From Viola odorata (Eukaryota; Streptophyta; Magnoliopsida; Malpighiales; Violaceae): a DNA stretch of 64,000 nucleotides. The stretch spans positions 16,877,569 to 16,941,568 of the forward strand of contig OY829545.1 in NCBI GenBank assembly GCA_963691705.1. The letters are read 5' to 3'. The notes beneath the pieces are model-generated. The model was not told the DNA's origin. It searched no databases and saw nothing but the letters and a program-made list of their open reading frames with translations. Position numbers and translations under genes: made by a program. Shown piece after piece: positions 13,048-23,889 of the stretch (positions are counted from its first letter, which is position 1; every line of letters starts with the position of its first letter).

Positions 13048-16000
13048 ATGGCAAGACAAAGCCATGTTATGGTTTCAAAAGTTGGAATAATCGGAGGTGG
13101 TGTTAGTGGTTTAGCTGCTCTTAAGCAGCTAGCTCACCACGATCCAATCCTTTTCGAGGCCAGTGACTCCATTGGAGGAGTATGGAAGAGCTGTTCGTAC
13201 AATTCTACGAAACTTCAATCCGCGCGCAGTGATTACGAATTCACTGATTTTCCTTGGCCTAACAGAGATGACCCAAGTTTTCCTTCTCATGTCGAGATTC
13301 TTGATTACTTGCAAGGCTACGCTGAGCATTTTGATCTGCTAAAACATGTGAGGTTCAATTCCAAAGTGGTCGAGCTTCGATTCATCGGTGAGGGGGAAGT
13401 TGACCAGTCCAGAGGCATATCCGAGAAGTATGGAAACTTACTCCCCGGCCATCCAATCTGGGAGGTGGCAGTACAAACCAATAACCAACCGGATAAAATT
13501 CAGGTACTTCATTAATTATTAGGCAGAAATTTTAGACGGATGGCAATTTCATAAATAAATAATGATAATTTTATTTATAAATTTTCTGCCTAAATAGCAT
13601 TGCTCTTAATTAGTTTCCCAATCTGGGAGTTGGCAGTCCATGTTTGGACTATACTGTAGCTAATTAAATTAAAAGATGGGGTAGTAATTGGATTGTAAAA
13701 TTTAATCTTCTTAATTAATTATTGTTTGGTCATAAAACTTTGTTAATATATAGTATAGATGATGAAATATAATTTAAAATCTTCCATTAAAATTATGTAT
13801 TGATTAATAAATTAATTTTGATTTTTTTTTTCTGTTTAATTGCAGAGGTATGCGTTCGAGTTTCTTATTGTATGCACTGGAAAATATGGAGACATACCAA
13901 AGATTCCTGAATTTCCACAAAATAGAGGACCTGAAATATTCAAGGGCAAGGTCTTGCATTCCCTTGATTATTGTAAATTGGACAACGAAGCTGCCTCTAA
14001 ATTGCTTAGGGGAAAGAAGGTAGCAGTCATTGGATTCAAGAAATCAGCCATTGATTTAGCTTTGGAGTGCGCTGAGGCTAACCAAGGTATATTTTTTTTC
14101 TGAATTATAATCACAAATATTAATCTGCGACACAATAGCTCGTTAAATATCGAGTTACATTAATATATAAAAAACAAATTTTATTTGATAATTTATTTTA
14201 ATAAAAATAACAAAATTGGTATATGGATATTGAGAAAAGAGACCAATTTACATATAGGTATAAATTCAGATATGAACAATAAGACTCCTTATTGTTTTAT
14301 ATATGTGAACAATGGGGCGGGCCTTACGAGTGTTTTAATTTTTCCTTAAAAGTAATTAAGTATTTATTTTCAAAAATTAAAGAGTAATTAATGAATAAAA
14401 CGATGGAATTTTCCACGTTAATTGGTGGAATTGGCATGGTCACGTATAAATAGACCAGAAAAGCCGCGACATATGCCACCTGGTCAAGCCCTCGTGATCA
14501 ACAAAAGCTAAATCATGTTTGGACTTATTGACCGGACACACGTTTTCAATGATTTTAAATTGAACCAACCACTCTATAATTAGTTCCATTTTTGACATTT
14601 ATGAGGGAAAAAAAGGTTGGCAATTAAATTTGTAACATCCCTCATTATCAAACTCAATTTAAAATGAGTAATCGAAGCTAGAGTACATTTGGTAAATACA
14701 TGCATTTTCTACTAGGTAAGTATCGGGTTCAATATATGATAAGGTTAGTAATAAAAAAATTCAATTCACATAATAATGAAGTAAAATAAGATGAATTACT
14801 TAAATATAATTAGTTTGAGAAAGTTGTGAATTGAATTTCGGTGATTGTGTTAAAATGAGCTTCATAAACGCAAATGATTTTTGGTGATGGTGTCTATATT
14901 AAATTATTAATTGATCTAAATGGGTTTTTTTCAGGCCCAGAAGGAAAACCTTGCACCATGGTGGTGAGGACCTTACATTGGACCGTACCTCATTATTGGG
15001 TTTGGGGTTTGCCATTTTTCTTGTTCTTTTCCACAAGATCCTCTCAGTTGATCCATGAAAAGCCCAACCAAAGCTTCATCAGGGCCCTGCTTTGCTTAAT
15101 GCTGTCTCCAATGGTAAGCTTTGACAAGTTTTTACTATTTTCATTTTCCTAAGCTTGTACCACAGTAACAGTTGTAATAGGACGGTAAGATTGGAGTTTA
15201 TAAAATTGAAAAACTTTACCACTCTTTTTAGAACCTGACCTTTCTTACAGGGATTAGTTTCCCGCCAGAACGAAAATTATTAAAAGATAACTAATGGGTC
15301 GTGTTGTGTTATGATGATTCTTTTTTACAGAGGCATGTGGTTTCCAAGTTGATAGAGTCCTATCTGCTCTACAAGCTTCCTTTGCAGAAGTATGGATTAA
15401 AGCCTGATCATCCTTTCGTTGAGGATTATGCAAGCTGTCAAATGGCGATCATGCCAGAGAAATTCTTCCCTGAGGCCGACAAAGGAAACATTCTGTTCAA
15501 GAAAACAACATCAAAATGGTGGTTCACCAAAGAAGGAATTGAATTTGAAGACAACACCATATTGGAGGCTGATGTTGTGATTCTTGCAACAGGCTATGAT
15601 GGCAAGAAGAAACTCAAGAACATCTTTCCTGACCCTTTTCGGAGCTTGCTAGAGTTCCCCTCAGGACTCATGCCCTTATACAGGTAATTAATTAACTGGT
15701 TGTGCTCGAGTAATAAAAACCTTTGTTCATAATTAACCTGAATTTTAGGTTTGAATTTGGCAAATGGAGAAAGCCATGTTAGGAAAATCATCGTTTTTTC
15801 TTGATGCATAAATGTTGTTTCTTTTTTGCAGGGGAACAATTCATCCACTAATTCCAAATGTGGGTTTTGTTGGGTACATAGAAAGTGTTGCGAATTTGCA
15901 TACTTCAGAGCTGAGGAGCATGTGGTTGGCTAGGCTTCTTGATACCAAATTCAAGCTACCAACAGTGGAGAAGATGCTTGAACAAGTGAATAAGGAGATA

Positions 16001-16171
16001 GAAATCATGAAGAGGGCAACCAGGTTTTACAAGAGGCATTGCATCTCCACTTTTAGCATCAACCATAGCGATGAAATCTGTGAAGAAATGGGGTGGAGTT
16101 CTTGGAGAAAGAAGAACTTGTTAGCAGAAGCATTTAGTCCTTATGGTAGCCAGGATTATGAAGAGAACTAA
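13048..16171 (+). CDS. FMO1: FMO1-type flavin-containing monooxygenase, copy 1 (522 aa, 5 exons)
   Basis: Exons are 13048-13503, 13846-14086, 14935-15113, 15331-15683 and 15832-16171. All have GT-AG borders and join in frame to 522 codons plus stop, the usual FMO length. The FAD-binding GGGVSG is at residues 16-21. The FMO signature FxGxxxHxxxY is FKGKVLHSLDY at 184-194. The NADPH-site segment VIGFKKSA is at 213-220, and the LATGYDG motif is near 377-383. The sequence through the exon joins closely resembles Arabidopsis FMO1, which N-hydroxylates pipecolate to the systemic acquired resistance signal; this gene could also have another FMO substrate. Exon 2 begins with Arg (AGG) where copy 2 has Trp (TGG) at residue 153. 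Introns 1 and 2 are AT-rich. An intact homologous copy follows at 18,435. Family assignment is firm; substrate is inferred. Confidence 0.93.
13520..13592. repeat. short inverted repeat in FMO1 copy 1 intron 1
   Basis: The arms TAGGCAGAAATTT and AAATTTTCTGCCTA flank an AT-rich loop of about 45 bp, giving a potential hairpin just inside the intron. It is absent from the matching intron of copy 2. It may be a small MITE remnant. Confidence 0.5.
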
Positions 16172-16719
16172 GAGATAATTTCATTACAAGATCACTAATT
16201 TATTACCATTTATTTTATTATATTGTGTAATAAGCATATACGTGCGCTTCAATTGTTTGTCTGTAGTGTCTATTAATGTCTTGTATTACACCATCTGTCA
16301 AATTAATTCCATTAGACCCCAAGAGTTGTTTGTGATAATGCCGCATTGAAAATTAAGATGGCTTCAGTTCACTCATTGTCTAAAAAAACAATAAAATAAT
16401 AAAATAAAGATGTGCGTTCTTCAACGCGTCAGGGCCATGGGCCAGGACCATGGTTGGCTTCTTGGGCTTTGGCCATCCCGACAAACAAAACCTGGGCCTT
16501 TGGGCCGAAAAATTGTAATCAACCATCAGATAAGTGCTTTTTCTCAAAAAAGAAAATCCAGATCTAGAATCTAGTGGGAGTATTAAAAAATATTTACGAA
16601 GAGTGCTCAGATAAGTTTAATATCTAAGCATTCAATGATAAAAATATATTTTAAATTAGGGTTTGAACATTGTGAAGTAGCATGGAAATTCAGTTCACAA
16701 GTCAAATGGGTAAATAAAT

Positions 16720-17081
16720 AAATAAAACTAAAACAGTTGACTTAGACTTCCCCGTTCAGCATCCAATCAATTTCTCCCAACTAATTATCACCTAACATCT
16801 ACTCTAAGAATATTGGAATTAAATAATTAATTAATTTAAAATAAACACAATATATATCCATGATCTATAATTTGCATATTTCCATCCCTCATTTCATCTA
16901 AGTTCACTCACATGGGCAGGAGGAGTATGGAGAAGTTGTTGCTACCATTCTACCAAACTTTAATCGCGGCGCGGCGATTATGAATTCACTGATTTTTTTT
17001 TGGGCGGAGCCGGTGGCTAATGGAATATCAAATGATGATGATGATCCAATCAGTAGTTTTCCTTCTCACATTGAAATATTG
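16720..17081 (+). pseudogene. broken FMO1 copy: promoter plus part of exon 1
   Basis: Bases 16,720-16,917 align with the promoter of the downstream FMO1 copy (18,115-18,345), including the conserved TTGACT W-box-type motif. Bases 16,918-17,081 align with exon 1 of that copy, from the codons for GGVWRSCCYHSTK to about SHIEIL. A deletion of about 190 bp has removed the start codon and FAD-binding motif. A T-run change near 16,995 and extra GAT repeats further disrupt the frame. The remaining 1.4 kb of coding sequence is missing: the copy stops where a Stowaway element begins. It cannot encode an enzyme. Confidence 0.85.
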
Positions 17082-17085
17082 TACC

Positions 17086-17841
17086 CAGGGGCGGATCCTG
17101 CTCTTAATGTTTGGGGGGGCGAGATTAGTGACGAATCCAGGATTTGTATTTAGGTGGTGCGGTGCCCACGAAATTTTTTTTGGGAGTATTTTAAAGGGAA
17201 GGCAAGCGAGCTGAACGAAAAATTAGAAAAATGGTTAAAAGTATTTGTATCAACAAATATTTAGATAAACTTAACAAAAAAGTAAATAAGAAGAAAATAT
17301 AAAAAAAAAAATTATACATTAGAATTCATACAATATACGTATTTTTTACAATTGTTCTCTACTTTAGGATTGGAATTGAATGAGAGATTGAGAGGGTGAT
17401 CGATATGTGATGATTTGGTGTAGAAATTGAATTAAATGAAGGGATTGAATTTCGGCGGAGGAGATTGAATTGGCTTTGGCACTAGTTTATTGGTAGTAAT
17501 GATTTGGGAAATAAGGATTTGGGATTTAATTGAAAGGATTTTTCGTCCCTATTGTGTACTAATTATTTTTTTAAACTTTTATCTCTTATGTTCGAACTTT
17601 TATCGCTTACGAGTGAATTTTATCGAACTATAGAGCGGACTTTTCGTCCCTTACTGTGTACTAATTATTTTGTTTTATTTTATTCCACATTTTAGCAATT
17701 TCGGTTCAAATTTTTATTCGTTTTTAGGTAAAATTGCTCGTATTATCAGCTCGAACCGAACCAACAATGTATATATTTTTAAAATTTTGAAAAGCTTGGG
17801 GGGCTGCAGCCCCTCCTGGCCCTAACAAGGCTCCGCCCCTG
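17086..17841. mobile_element. non-autonomous hAT-type transposon
   Basis: The 756-bp element begins CAGGGGCGGATCC and ends GGCTCCGCCCCTG, a 13-bp terminal inverted repeat with one mismatch. Flanks ATTGTACC (17,078-17,085) and ATTGTACT (17,842-17,849) form an 8-bp target duplication with one mismatch, as expected for hAT. Subterminal GC-rich runs (GGGGGGGC, GCAGCCCCTCCTGG) are typical of these elements. No transposase frame is present. It inserted into the left edge of the Stowaway element that follows. Confidence 0.88.
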
Positions 17842-17847
17842 ATTGTA

Positions 17848-18112
17848 CTCTTTCCGAATTTAATTATATGACGTTTTGAGCTTATTATTTTGGTCCAAAA
17901 TATATGACGTTGAACTTATTTGTTCAAGATATTTATACTTGTACTTTTACTTTCCCAAGTTTTGAACAAAATTTGCAGGTAATATTAGTTGGTAAATTCA
18001 AGAGCTGCGTAAGGGTAGAATTGTAACAAAAAGCCTTAAAATCACCTTTTCAATCATTGTCTTAATACCCGTAATGGATTTTAAAACGTCATTTATTAGA
18101 GTTCGGAATGAG
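17848..18112. mobile_element. Stowaway-like (Tc1/mariner) MITE
   Basis: Terminal inverted repeats CTCTTTCCGAATTTAATTAT and, on the opposite strand, CTCATTCCGAACTCTAATAA both continue into ATGACGTTTT. Each end is flanked by TA (17,846-17,847 and 18,113-18,114), the Tc1/mariner target duplication. The termini resemble the CTCCCTCCG... ends of plant Stowaway elements. It lies exactly at the junction between the broken FMO1 fragment and the promoter of the second FMO1 gene. Confidence 0.78.
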
Positions 18113-18132
18113 TAAAGTAAAACCTAAAACAG

Positions 18133-18291
18133 TTGACTAAGAGTTCTCAAATCAACATCCGATCAATTTCTCCGCGTTAGTCATCACCTAACATTCACTC
18201 TTAAAATATTGGAATTAATTAAATTAAATTAAATTAAACACAATAGTACTCAAACTCAACACATCTATAAAATGTTGAGTTTTTATAAATA
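18133..18291 (+). promoter_or_regulatory. candidate promoter motifs of second FMO1 gene
   Basis: TTGACT (W-box core, 18,133-18,138) is conserved at the same place in the broken copy (16,737-16,742). A TATAAATA lies at 18,284-18,291, about 145 bp before the start codon. W-boxes bind WRKY factors, which fits defence induction of FMO1. Function is inferred from motif and conservation only. Confidence 0.4.
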
Positions 18292-18321
18292 AATAAAAAA
18301 GGAATTCCTCTCCCTCATTTC

Positions 18322-18366
18322 ATGGAAGTTCATTCACATGGCTCTGTAGACGTTATCATTCCCTAG
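18322..18366 (+). promoter_or_regulatory. two overlapping upstream ORFs before second FMO1 gene
   Basis: If transcription starts shortly after the TATA-like box at 18,284, the leader contains an ATG at 18,322 opening a 14-codon frame that stops at 18,364-18,366. A second ATG at 18,338 opens a three-codon frame (M-A-L-stop, to 18,349). Both end before the main start at 18,435 and could lower its translation. The transcription start is not known, so this is conditional. Confidence 0.35.
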
Positions 18367-18434
18367 TCACACCTCCTAAGTTACAAAATTAAGATAATAA
18401 TCCTCATAATTAGCTCCAAAATTAAGTCTTAATT

Positions 18435-21170
18435 ATGGCAATTGGAATAATCGGAGGTGGTGTTAGTGGTTTAGCTGCTCTTAAGCAGCTAGCTCACCAC
18501 GATCCAATCCTTTTCGAGGCCAGTGACTCCATTGGAGGAGTATGGAGAAGTTGTTGCTATCATTCTACCAAACTTCAATCGCGGAGCGGCGATTATGAAT
18601 TCACTGATTTTCCTTGGCCGAAGCCGGTGGCTAAGGGAATATCAAATGATGATCCGATTAGTAGTTTTCCATCTCACATTGAGATATTGGATTACTTGCA
18701 AGATTATGCTCAGCATTTTGATCTGCTAAAACATGTGAGGTTCAATTCTAAAGTCGTGGAGCTTCGTTTTGTGGGCGAGGGAGGAGGACTTGATGATCAT
18801 TTCTATGGCAACTTCCGGGATTATGGCAGCTTGTTGCCTGGCCGGCCGGTGTGGGAAGTCGCCGTCCAAATCAACAACCAACCGGAAACAATTCAGGCTA
18901 GTCTTTTGTTCTTTCAACTAAGTTTACATTATGTAGGACAAAAAATATAGAGTAGTACAAATTTTTTTAGGTATAGTAAATCACCAACTAATAGAACGTG
19001 ATTTATTTCTTTTACGATTTTCTCAAATCTTTTAAACATTCAAATTTTTTCCACTCCTCTCGCTAGATCAGCAACCCGTAGGTAATCTCCATATTGATTT
19101 GATAATTTAAGTAGTCGTGGTTGAATGAAATACTTGCATTAATAGATAATTACTCATATATTACTCATACAGAGGAGACTAACAATGTAGAACTCACTTA
19201 AATGCACCTTATTTTGGTTAGTATTGCATAATATCCATTTCATAGGTAGGTTATTGTTGTGCCTTTGCTTGTAAAAAAGGAACACTAATGTTGATTATTG
19301 TAGCTGTAATGGTGCTGGGGGGCTGTGTGCTTTTTTCTTTCATTTCAAACAATTTGATGGTCTGTCCAAAAGAAAAAATTAGTTTCTCAATCGAACTCGT
19401 AAGAAAAAGAAAGAATCATTAAATTTGCAGCAAAAGATGATTGTGGGATTGCTGACCCAAAAACGAAGTTTTGTTCAACCAGTAATGGCGGCGAACCACC
19501 GAGAGAATTAAAAACATTTAATATTATGGATGATTAAGTTACAAAATTACCCCTCATTTTATTTTTCATACTTGGAACAAATTAAAACTCTCCATTTAAA
19601 TTTTTATTTTTATTTGAGAGACTCATTAATTTGTCTTCTTAATTACAGTGGTATGCTTTCGAGTTTCTGATATTGTGCACAGGGAAATATGGGGATATAC
19701 CTAATATCCCTGAATTTCCACGTGATAAAAGCCCTGAAATATTCAACGGCAAGGTTTTGCATACACTTGATTATTGCAAACTCGGCAAGGAAGCTGCTTT
19801 CCGATTACTTAACGGTAAAAAGGTGGCAATTGTCGGCTTTAAGAAATCGGCTATTGACTTAGCTTTGGAGTGCGTTGATGCTAACCAAGGTACATACATA
19901 GAGTTTCTAATTATATTTTATAACTTGTAGACTAATTTAGTATTGCTCCATAAAGTAGGAATGATAAGATCTCAAGTTGGTGTCTCTTTGAATATGTTGC
20001 GTAGGACCGGAAGGGCAACCTTGCACCATAGTTGTGAGGACCTTACGCTGGCCTTTACCTCATAATGGGGCATGGGGTTTGCCATTTTTCATGTTCTTTT
20101 CCACAAGGTTTTCTCAGATGATCCAAGAAAGGCCTAACCAAAGTTTCCTCAGTACCATTCTTTGCTCAATTTTATCTCCAATGGTAAATCATCAATTCAT
20201 TAACTTTTACTACTTGTATCTATCTTTCCGTATTCTTGAGTATCTTCTTTGCCCCATCCGGATGGAATGCCCTACCGATGAATGACTCAATTAGGAAGGG
20301 TTCTTTTTGTGAAGTATTGAAACTAATCGTGTAGGTGATGTAAACATTATGAATTTTGACAGAGGCGTGTCGTTTCTAAGTTCATAGAGTCATATCTCCT
20401 CTACAAACTTCCACTGCAAAAGTATGGATTAAAGCCTAATCACCCCTTCATTGACGACTATGCCAGCTGCCAAACGGCGATCTTGCCGGACAATTTCTTC
20501 CCTGAGGTTGACAAGGGAAATATTTTGTTCAAGAAAACAAAGAAATGGTGGTTCACTAGTGCAGGAATTGAGTTTGAAGACGACACCAAATTGGAGGTTG
20601 ATGTTGTGATCCTTGCTACAGGCTACGACGGCAGCAAGAAGCTGAAAAATATCTTGCCGGAACCTTTTCGCAGCTTGTTAGAGTTTCCTTATGGGGTCAT
20701 GCCCTTGTACAGGTAACCCCACGCATTTTGTTTTCTCGGTATCCTCGAGTGTCTTCTCACTCTAATGATAGGAGATTAATCCCGTTGAGAATAGTCGAGC
20801 CTTTTTGATGCATTTTATTGATTCTTGCAGGGGAACTATTCATCCATTAATACCAAACATGGGTTTTGTGGGATATTTAGAGAGTGGTTCGAACCTGCAT
20901 ATGGCAGAGCTGCGCTGCATTTGGTTAGCAAGGCTTCTTGACAGCAAATTTAATCTTCCAACAGTGGAGAAGATGCTTCAACAAGTGACTGAGGAGATGG
21001 AGATCATGAAGAGGACATCCAGGTTTTATAAGCGGCAGTGTCTCTCCACTTTTAGCATCAATCACAGAGACGAAATCTGTGACGAAATGGGGTGGAAGCC
21101 TTGGAGGAAGAAGAACTTGCTAGCTGAAGCATTTAGTCCTTATGGTGGTCATGATTATAAGCAGGAATAG
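18435..21170 (+). CDS. FMO1: FMO1-type flavin-containing monooxygenase, copy 2 (523 aa, 5 exons)
   Basis: Exons 18435-18896, 19649-19889, 20005-20183, 20363-20712 and 20831-21170 mirror copy 1 in number, phase and almost exactly in length. They join in frame to 523 codons plus stop. Motifs: FAD-binding GGGVSG at residues 7-12, FMO signature FNGKVLHTLDY, NADPH-site segment VGFKKSA, and LATGYDG. The first exon lacks the extra N-terminal residues of copy 1 and has a longer segment near GGLDDHFYGNF. Intron 1 begins GC rather than GT at 18,897-18,898 (CAG|GCTAGT); a GC-AG intron keeps the frame, whereas reading through gives a stop after about 17 codons. Likely role as for copy 1: N-hydroxylation of pipecolate or a related amine. 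The peroxiredoxin gene lies about 300 bp downstream in the opposite orientation. Confidence 0.9.
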
Positions 21171-21465
21171 GACTATTATATAAGAAACAGTGCTAAATTT
21201 AATGTCATTTCACATGTTCAAGTGTAATAATTTCGCTAGAACGATTCAATTTAAAAAGGCTTTATATGATAAACAAAGGTAATAACTGTAATCACGGTTG
21301 AATAATTACAATGGCTTACCACTAAGCATATATAACTCGAAAGGTACTCCTCAGAAAGTAGAGAGCGCAAGGTCCTGATCAAATTCAGGTCCTAGCTTGA
21401 AATAATTCTGAATAATACAAGAATATTGTCAAAGGAAATAGAGAAGCATCTTAGGTTGGAGAAGT

Positions 21466-22977
21466 TCAGAGGCTTTGAAGTAGTTTCAGAGTTTCATCAA
21501 TATGCTTCTCTGGCTGGAACTGGTTGTTGTAGATGAGTTGAACAACCCCATTCTTGTCAAGAACATAAGTTTGTCTCCCAGGTAATGTTCCGAATAGATC
21601 CGATGGCACTCCCCACTCTTTCCTCACTTTGTTGCCTTCATCACTCAGCAATGTGTATGGAAGTTTGTATTTTTGAGCAAATGCCTACAACCATATATCA
21701 AAGTTGTTTCTGTCAAACCTTTACTGTGGTTGGCATGACTCAGGCTAAAATGTTCAAGACGAATAACTCTAATGCTGAGCAAAAAAATACAAGCTTAATG
21801 CCTGTCGAATGCTAACAGTCTGTGATATAGTAAAATGCTATCTACTAGCTTATATGAAAGAAAGCTATTAACTAATTTCTGCAGGTCAAAAACAGATTAT
21901 ATGGAAAAGGCATAAACTAATCATTCCTACACATTCCATGCAAAATGTTATGTCAATTCCACTCGGCTGATTCTGGTATTTACTCAACAAGATATGCTAA
22001 AAGAAAGGATAGATTGGCCATATGTGCAATGAATGAAATTCAAAATCAAGAGTAGCCTATCTTTGAAAGTAAAATAAGTTCCACATTACCTTGTGCGATG
22101 ATGAATCATCCCCGCTGATTCCAACAACCTCAGCTCCTGCCTTCTTGAATTTCTCGTAAGAATCCCTGAATGCACAGGCCTGCAAAAAATACCTCTTTTT
22201 CGTTACCTGGGGTCCTGGACTACTAAAGAATGCAACAACCCGCCCTGACTCTAATTTGTAGTCTTCTGTGAGTCTTTCAAGCATAACGGTATTTGAGTGT
22301 TTGAATGATTGTCGCTAATTAGTACTTCTCAAAGCACATCCTTCTGATCAACTAACATTGATGACTAAGAAGCGGGCTTCAAGAGTAGAAATTAGCACTC
22401 TTTAGCAACATCCAATCAATTTTTTTCATTATACACAAATAAACAAAGGTTTGCAAGTGATTAAAGAAGTTAATCTCCCTAGCCAGTATCATGTTTAGTT
22501 CCCATATCATCTTTAACTACATCTTTGGTCCAAAGAGAAGAAAAAACTGGAAATGAAAGAAAAAGTTGAACAAATACCTGCTTGGTGCAGCCCGGGGTTT
22601 CATCAGCAGGGTAGAAATACACAACAACAGGCTTGCCTTTGAATTTGGAGAGGCTCACATTCTTCCCGTCCTGATCTTTCAATGTGAAGTTTGGTGGAAC
22701 CTGTCCTTTGTTCACCTGGGAAAAAGAAAAAAAAATTATTTTTTCCTATCAAGGAAAAAAAAGAAGAAGCAAGTAAATGTACCTTGGCGAAAATGGAAGT
22801 CTTGACAGAATAAGAAGATGGGATAGAGAAAGAAGAAGAATGCGACAACTTGAGCCCAAAAAATTGGGACTGTGATGACTTGGGAAGAAATTGGAGGTTT
22901 TGAGCAGATGGGGTTTTCGGGTTTTGGGTTGGGAGTAGAGATGGTAAAGAATTGTTGGGCAGAGACAGAGAAACCAT
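21466..22977 (-). CDS. PRXQ: peroxiredoxin Q, chloroplastic (213 aa, 4 exons)
   Basis: Minus-strand exons are 22977-22783, 22715-22578, 22179-22090 and 21684-21466; all borders are GT-AG and the frame is intact. Exon 1 (65 codons) is a Ser/Leu-rich chloroplast transit peptide ending near FAK. The mature protein starts [20 protein letters not shown]. The catalytic pair is CTKQAC: peroxidatic Cys108 and resolving Cys113, split by intron 2, the CxxxxC spacing of the Q/BCP class. The C-terminal half holds the conserved [20 protein letters not shown] segment. Known role: thioredoxin-dependent reduction of hydrogen peroxide and alkyl hydroperoxides at thylakoids. An upstream in-frame ATG 11 codons earlier exists, but family N termini and the transit peptide favour 22,977. 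It converges with the second FMO1 gene and diverges from the gene at 23,890. Confidence 0.95.
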
Positions 22978-23889
22978 TTTCGAAAATACAAAAGAGAGGA
23001 CAAGATGCAACTAAGGAGTTTCAATTTGTTTCTTGTTTTTATGATTTATCAGTTTTTTATTAAATTGGCTTGTAATTGTAGGACAGGAGAGGAAGATAAG
23101 AAAGGGTGGTTTTACGCTTTCTGATTGACGAGAAGAGGAAGATAAGGAAGTGCGGTGCGCTCCCTCATTGGGGAGGAATGGATGGATGGATTGGCGTGGA
23201 CAGAAGCTGACCCCATTATTATGGTACTGGACTTTTAATGTAAGCTCGGAAATCCTTCCAGCCCATCTAAACTGGACTGGATCCATATATGGGCCAAAAA
23301 TCAGAGGGCTGTGGCCTGATCAAGTTGATTGTGTGCCAAATTCATTTGAATTTAGGTTTTAAAAAATAATAATTTCAATTTACAATTAAAATGATGCTCT
23401 TTCTTTTAAGTTGACAAATAATTTGAGTATTATTATTCTTCCAAATATTCTTACATATAATATGCGGTAATTAGCTGAAATTACTAATAAAAAATGTTTA
23501 AAAAATATATGAGTTTATAGCTCGAGCTTTCTTTTTAAGTAAATTGTCTATATTTTTATTAATTATGTTAAAAAAGAGAGAAAGAAGAAGAAAAAGGTAA
23601 GGAAAATCACTTAGAAAAGTCAAAAGAATAAAGGATTATAAAATGAATAGAGAAAATATAAAACAACTAGCGGCTTTGTGAAATTTTAACAACCTCGAGG
23701 ACTGATTTGGAACTTTAGCTGTATTCAAAGACCAAACCGCATCATCAACCACACTCTCTAAAACCCTAACCCCGCGACTGAAACAAAATCCAAAACCCCA
23801 ACCCCCAAATTCCCAATCCAATCCGTCCCCACCTCCTGGAGAAAAATTGGAAACAGTGAATTACCTTTCGGGTTTAGATTTCTAAGCAA

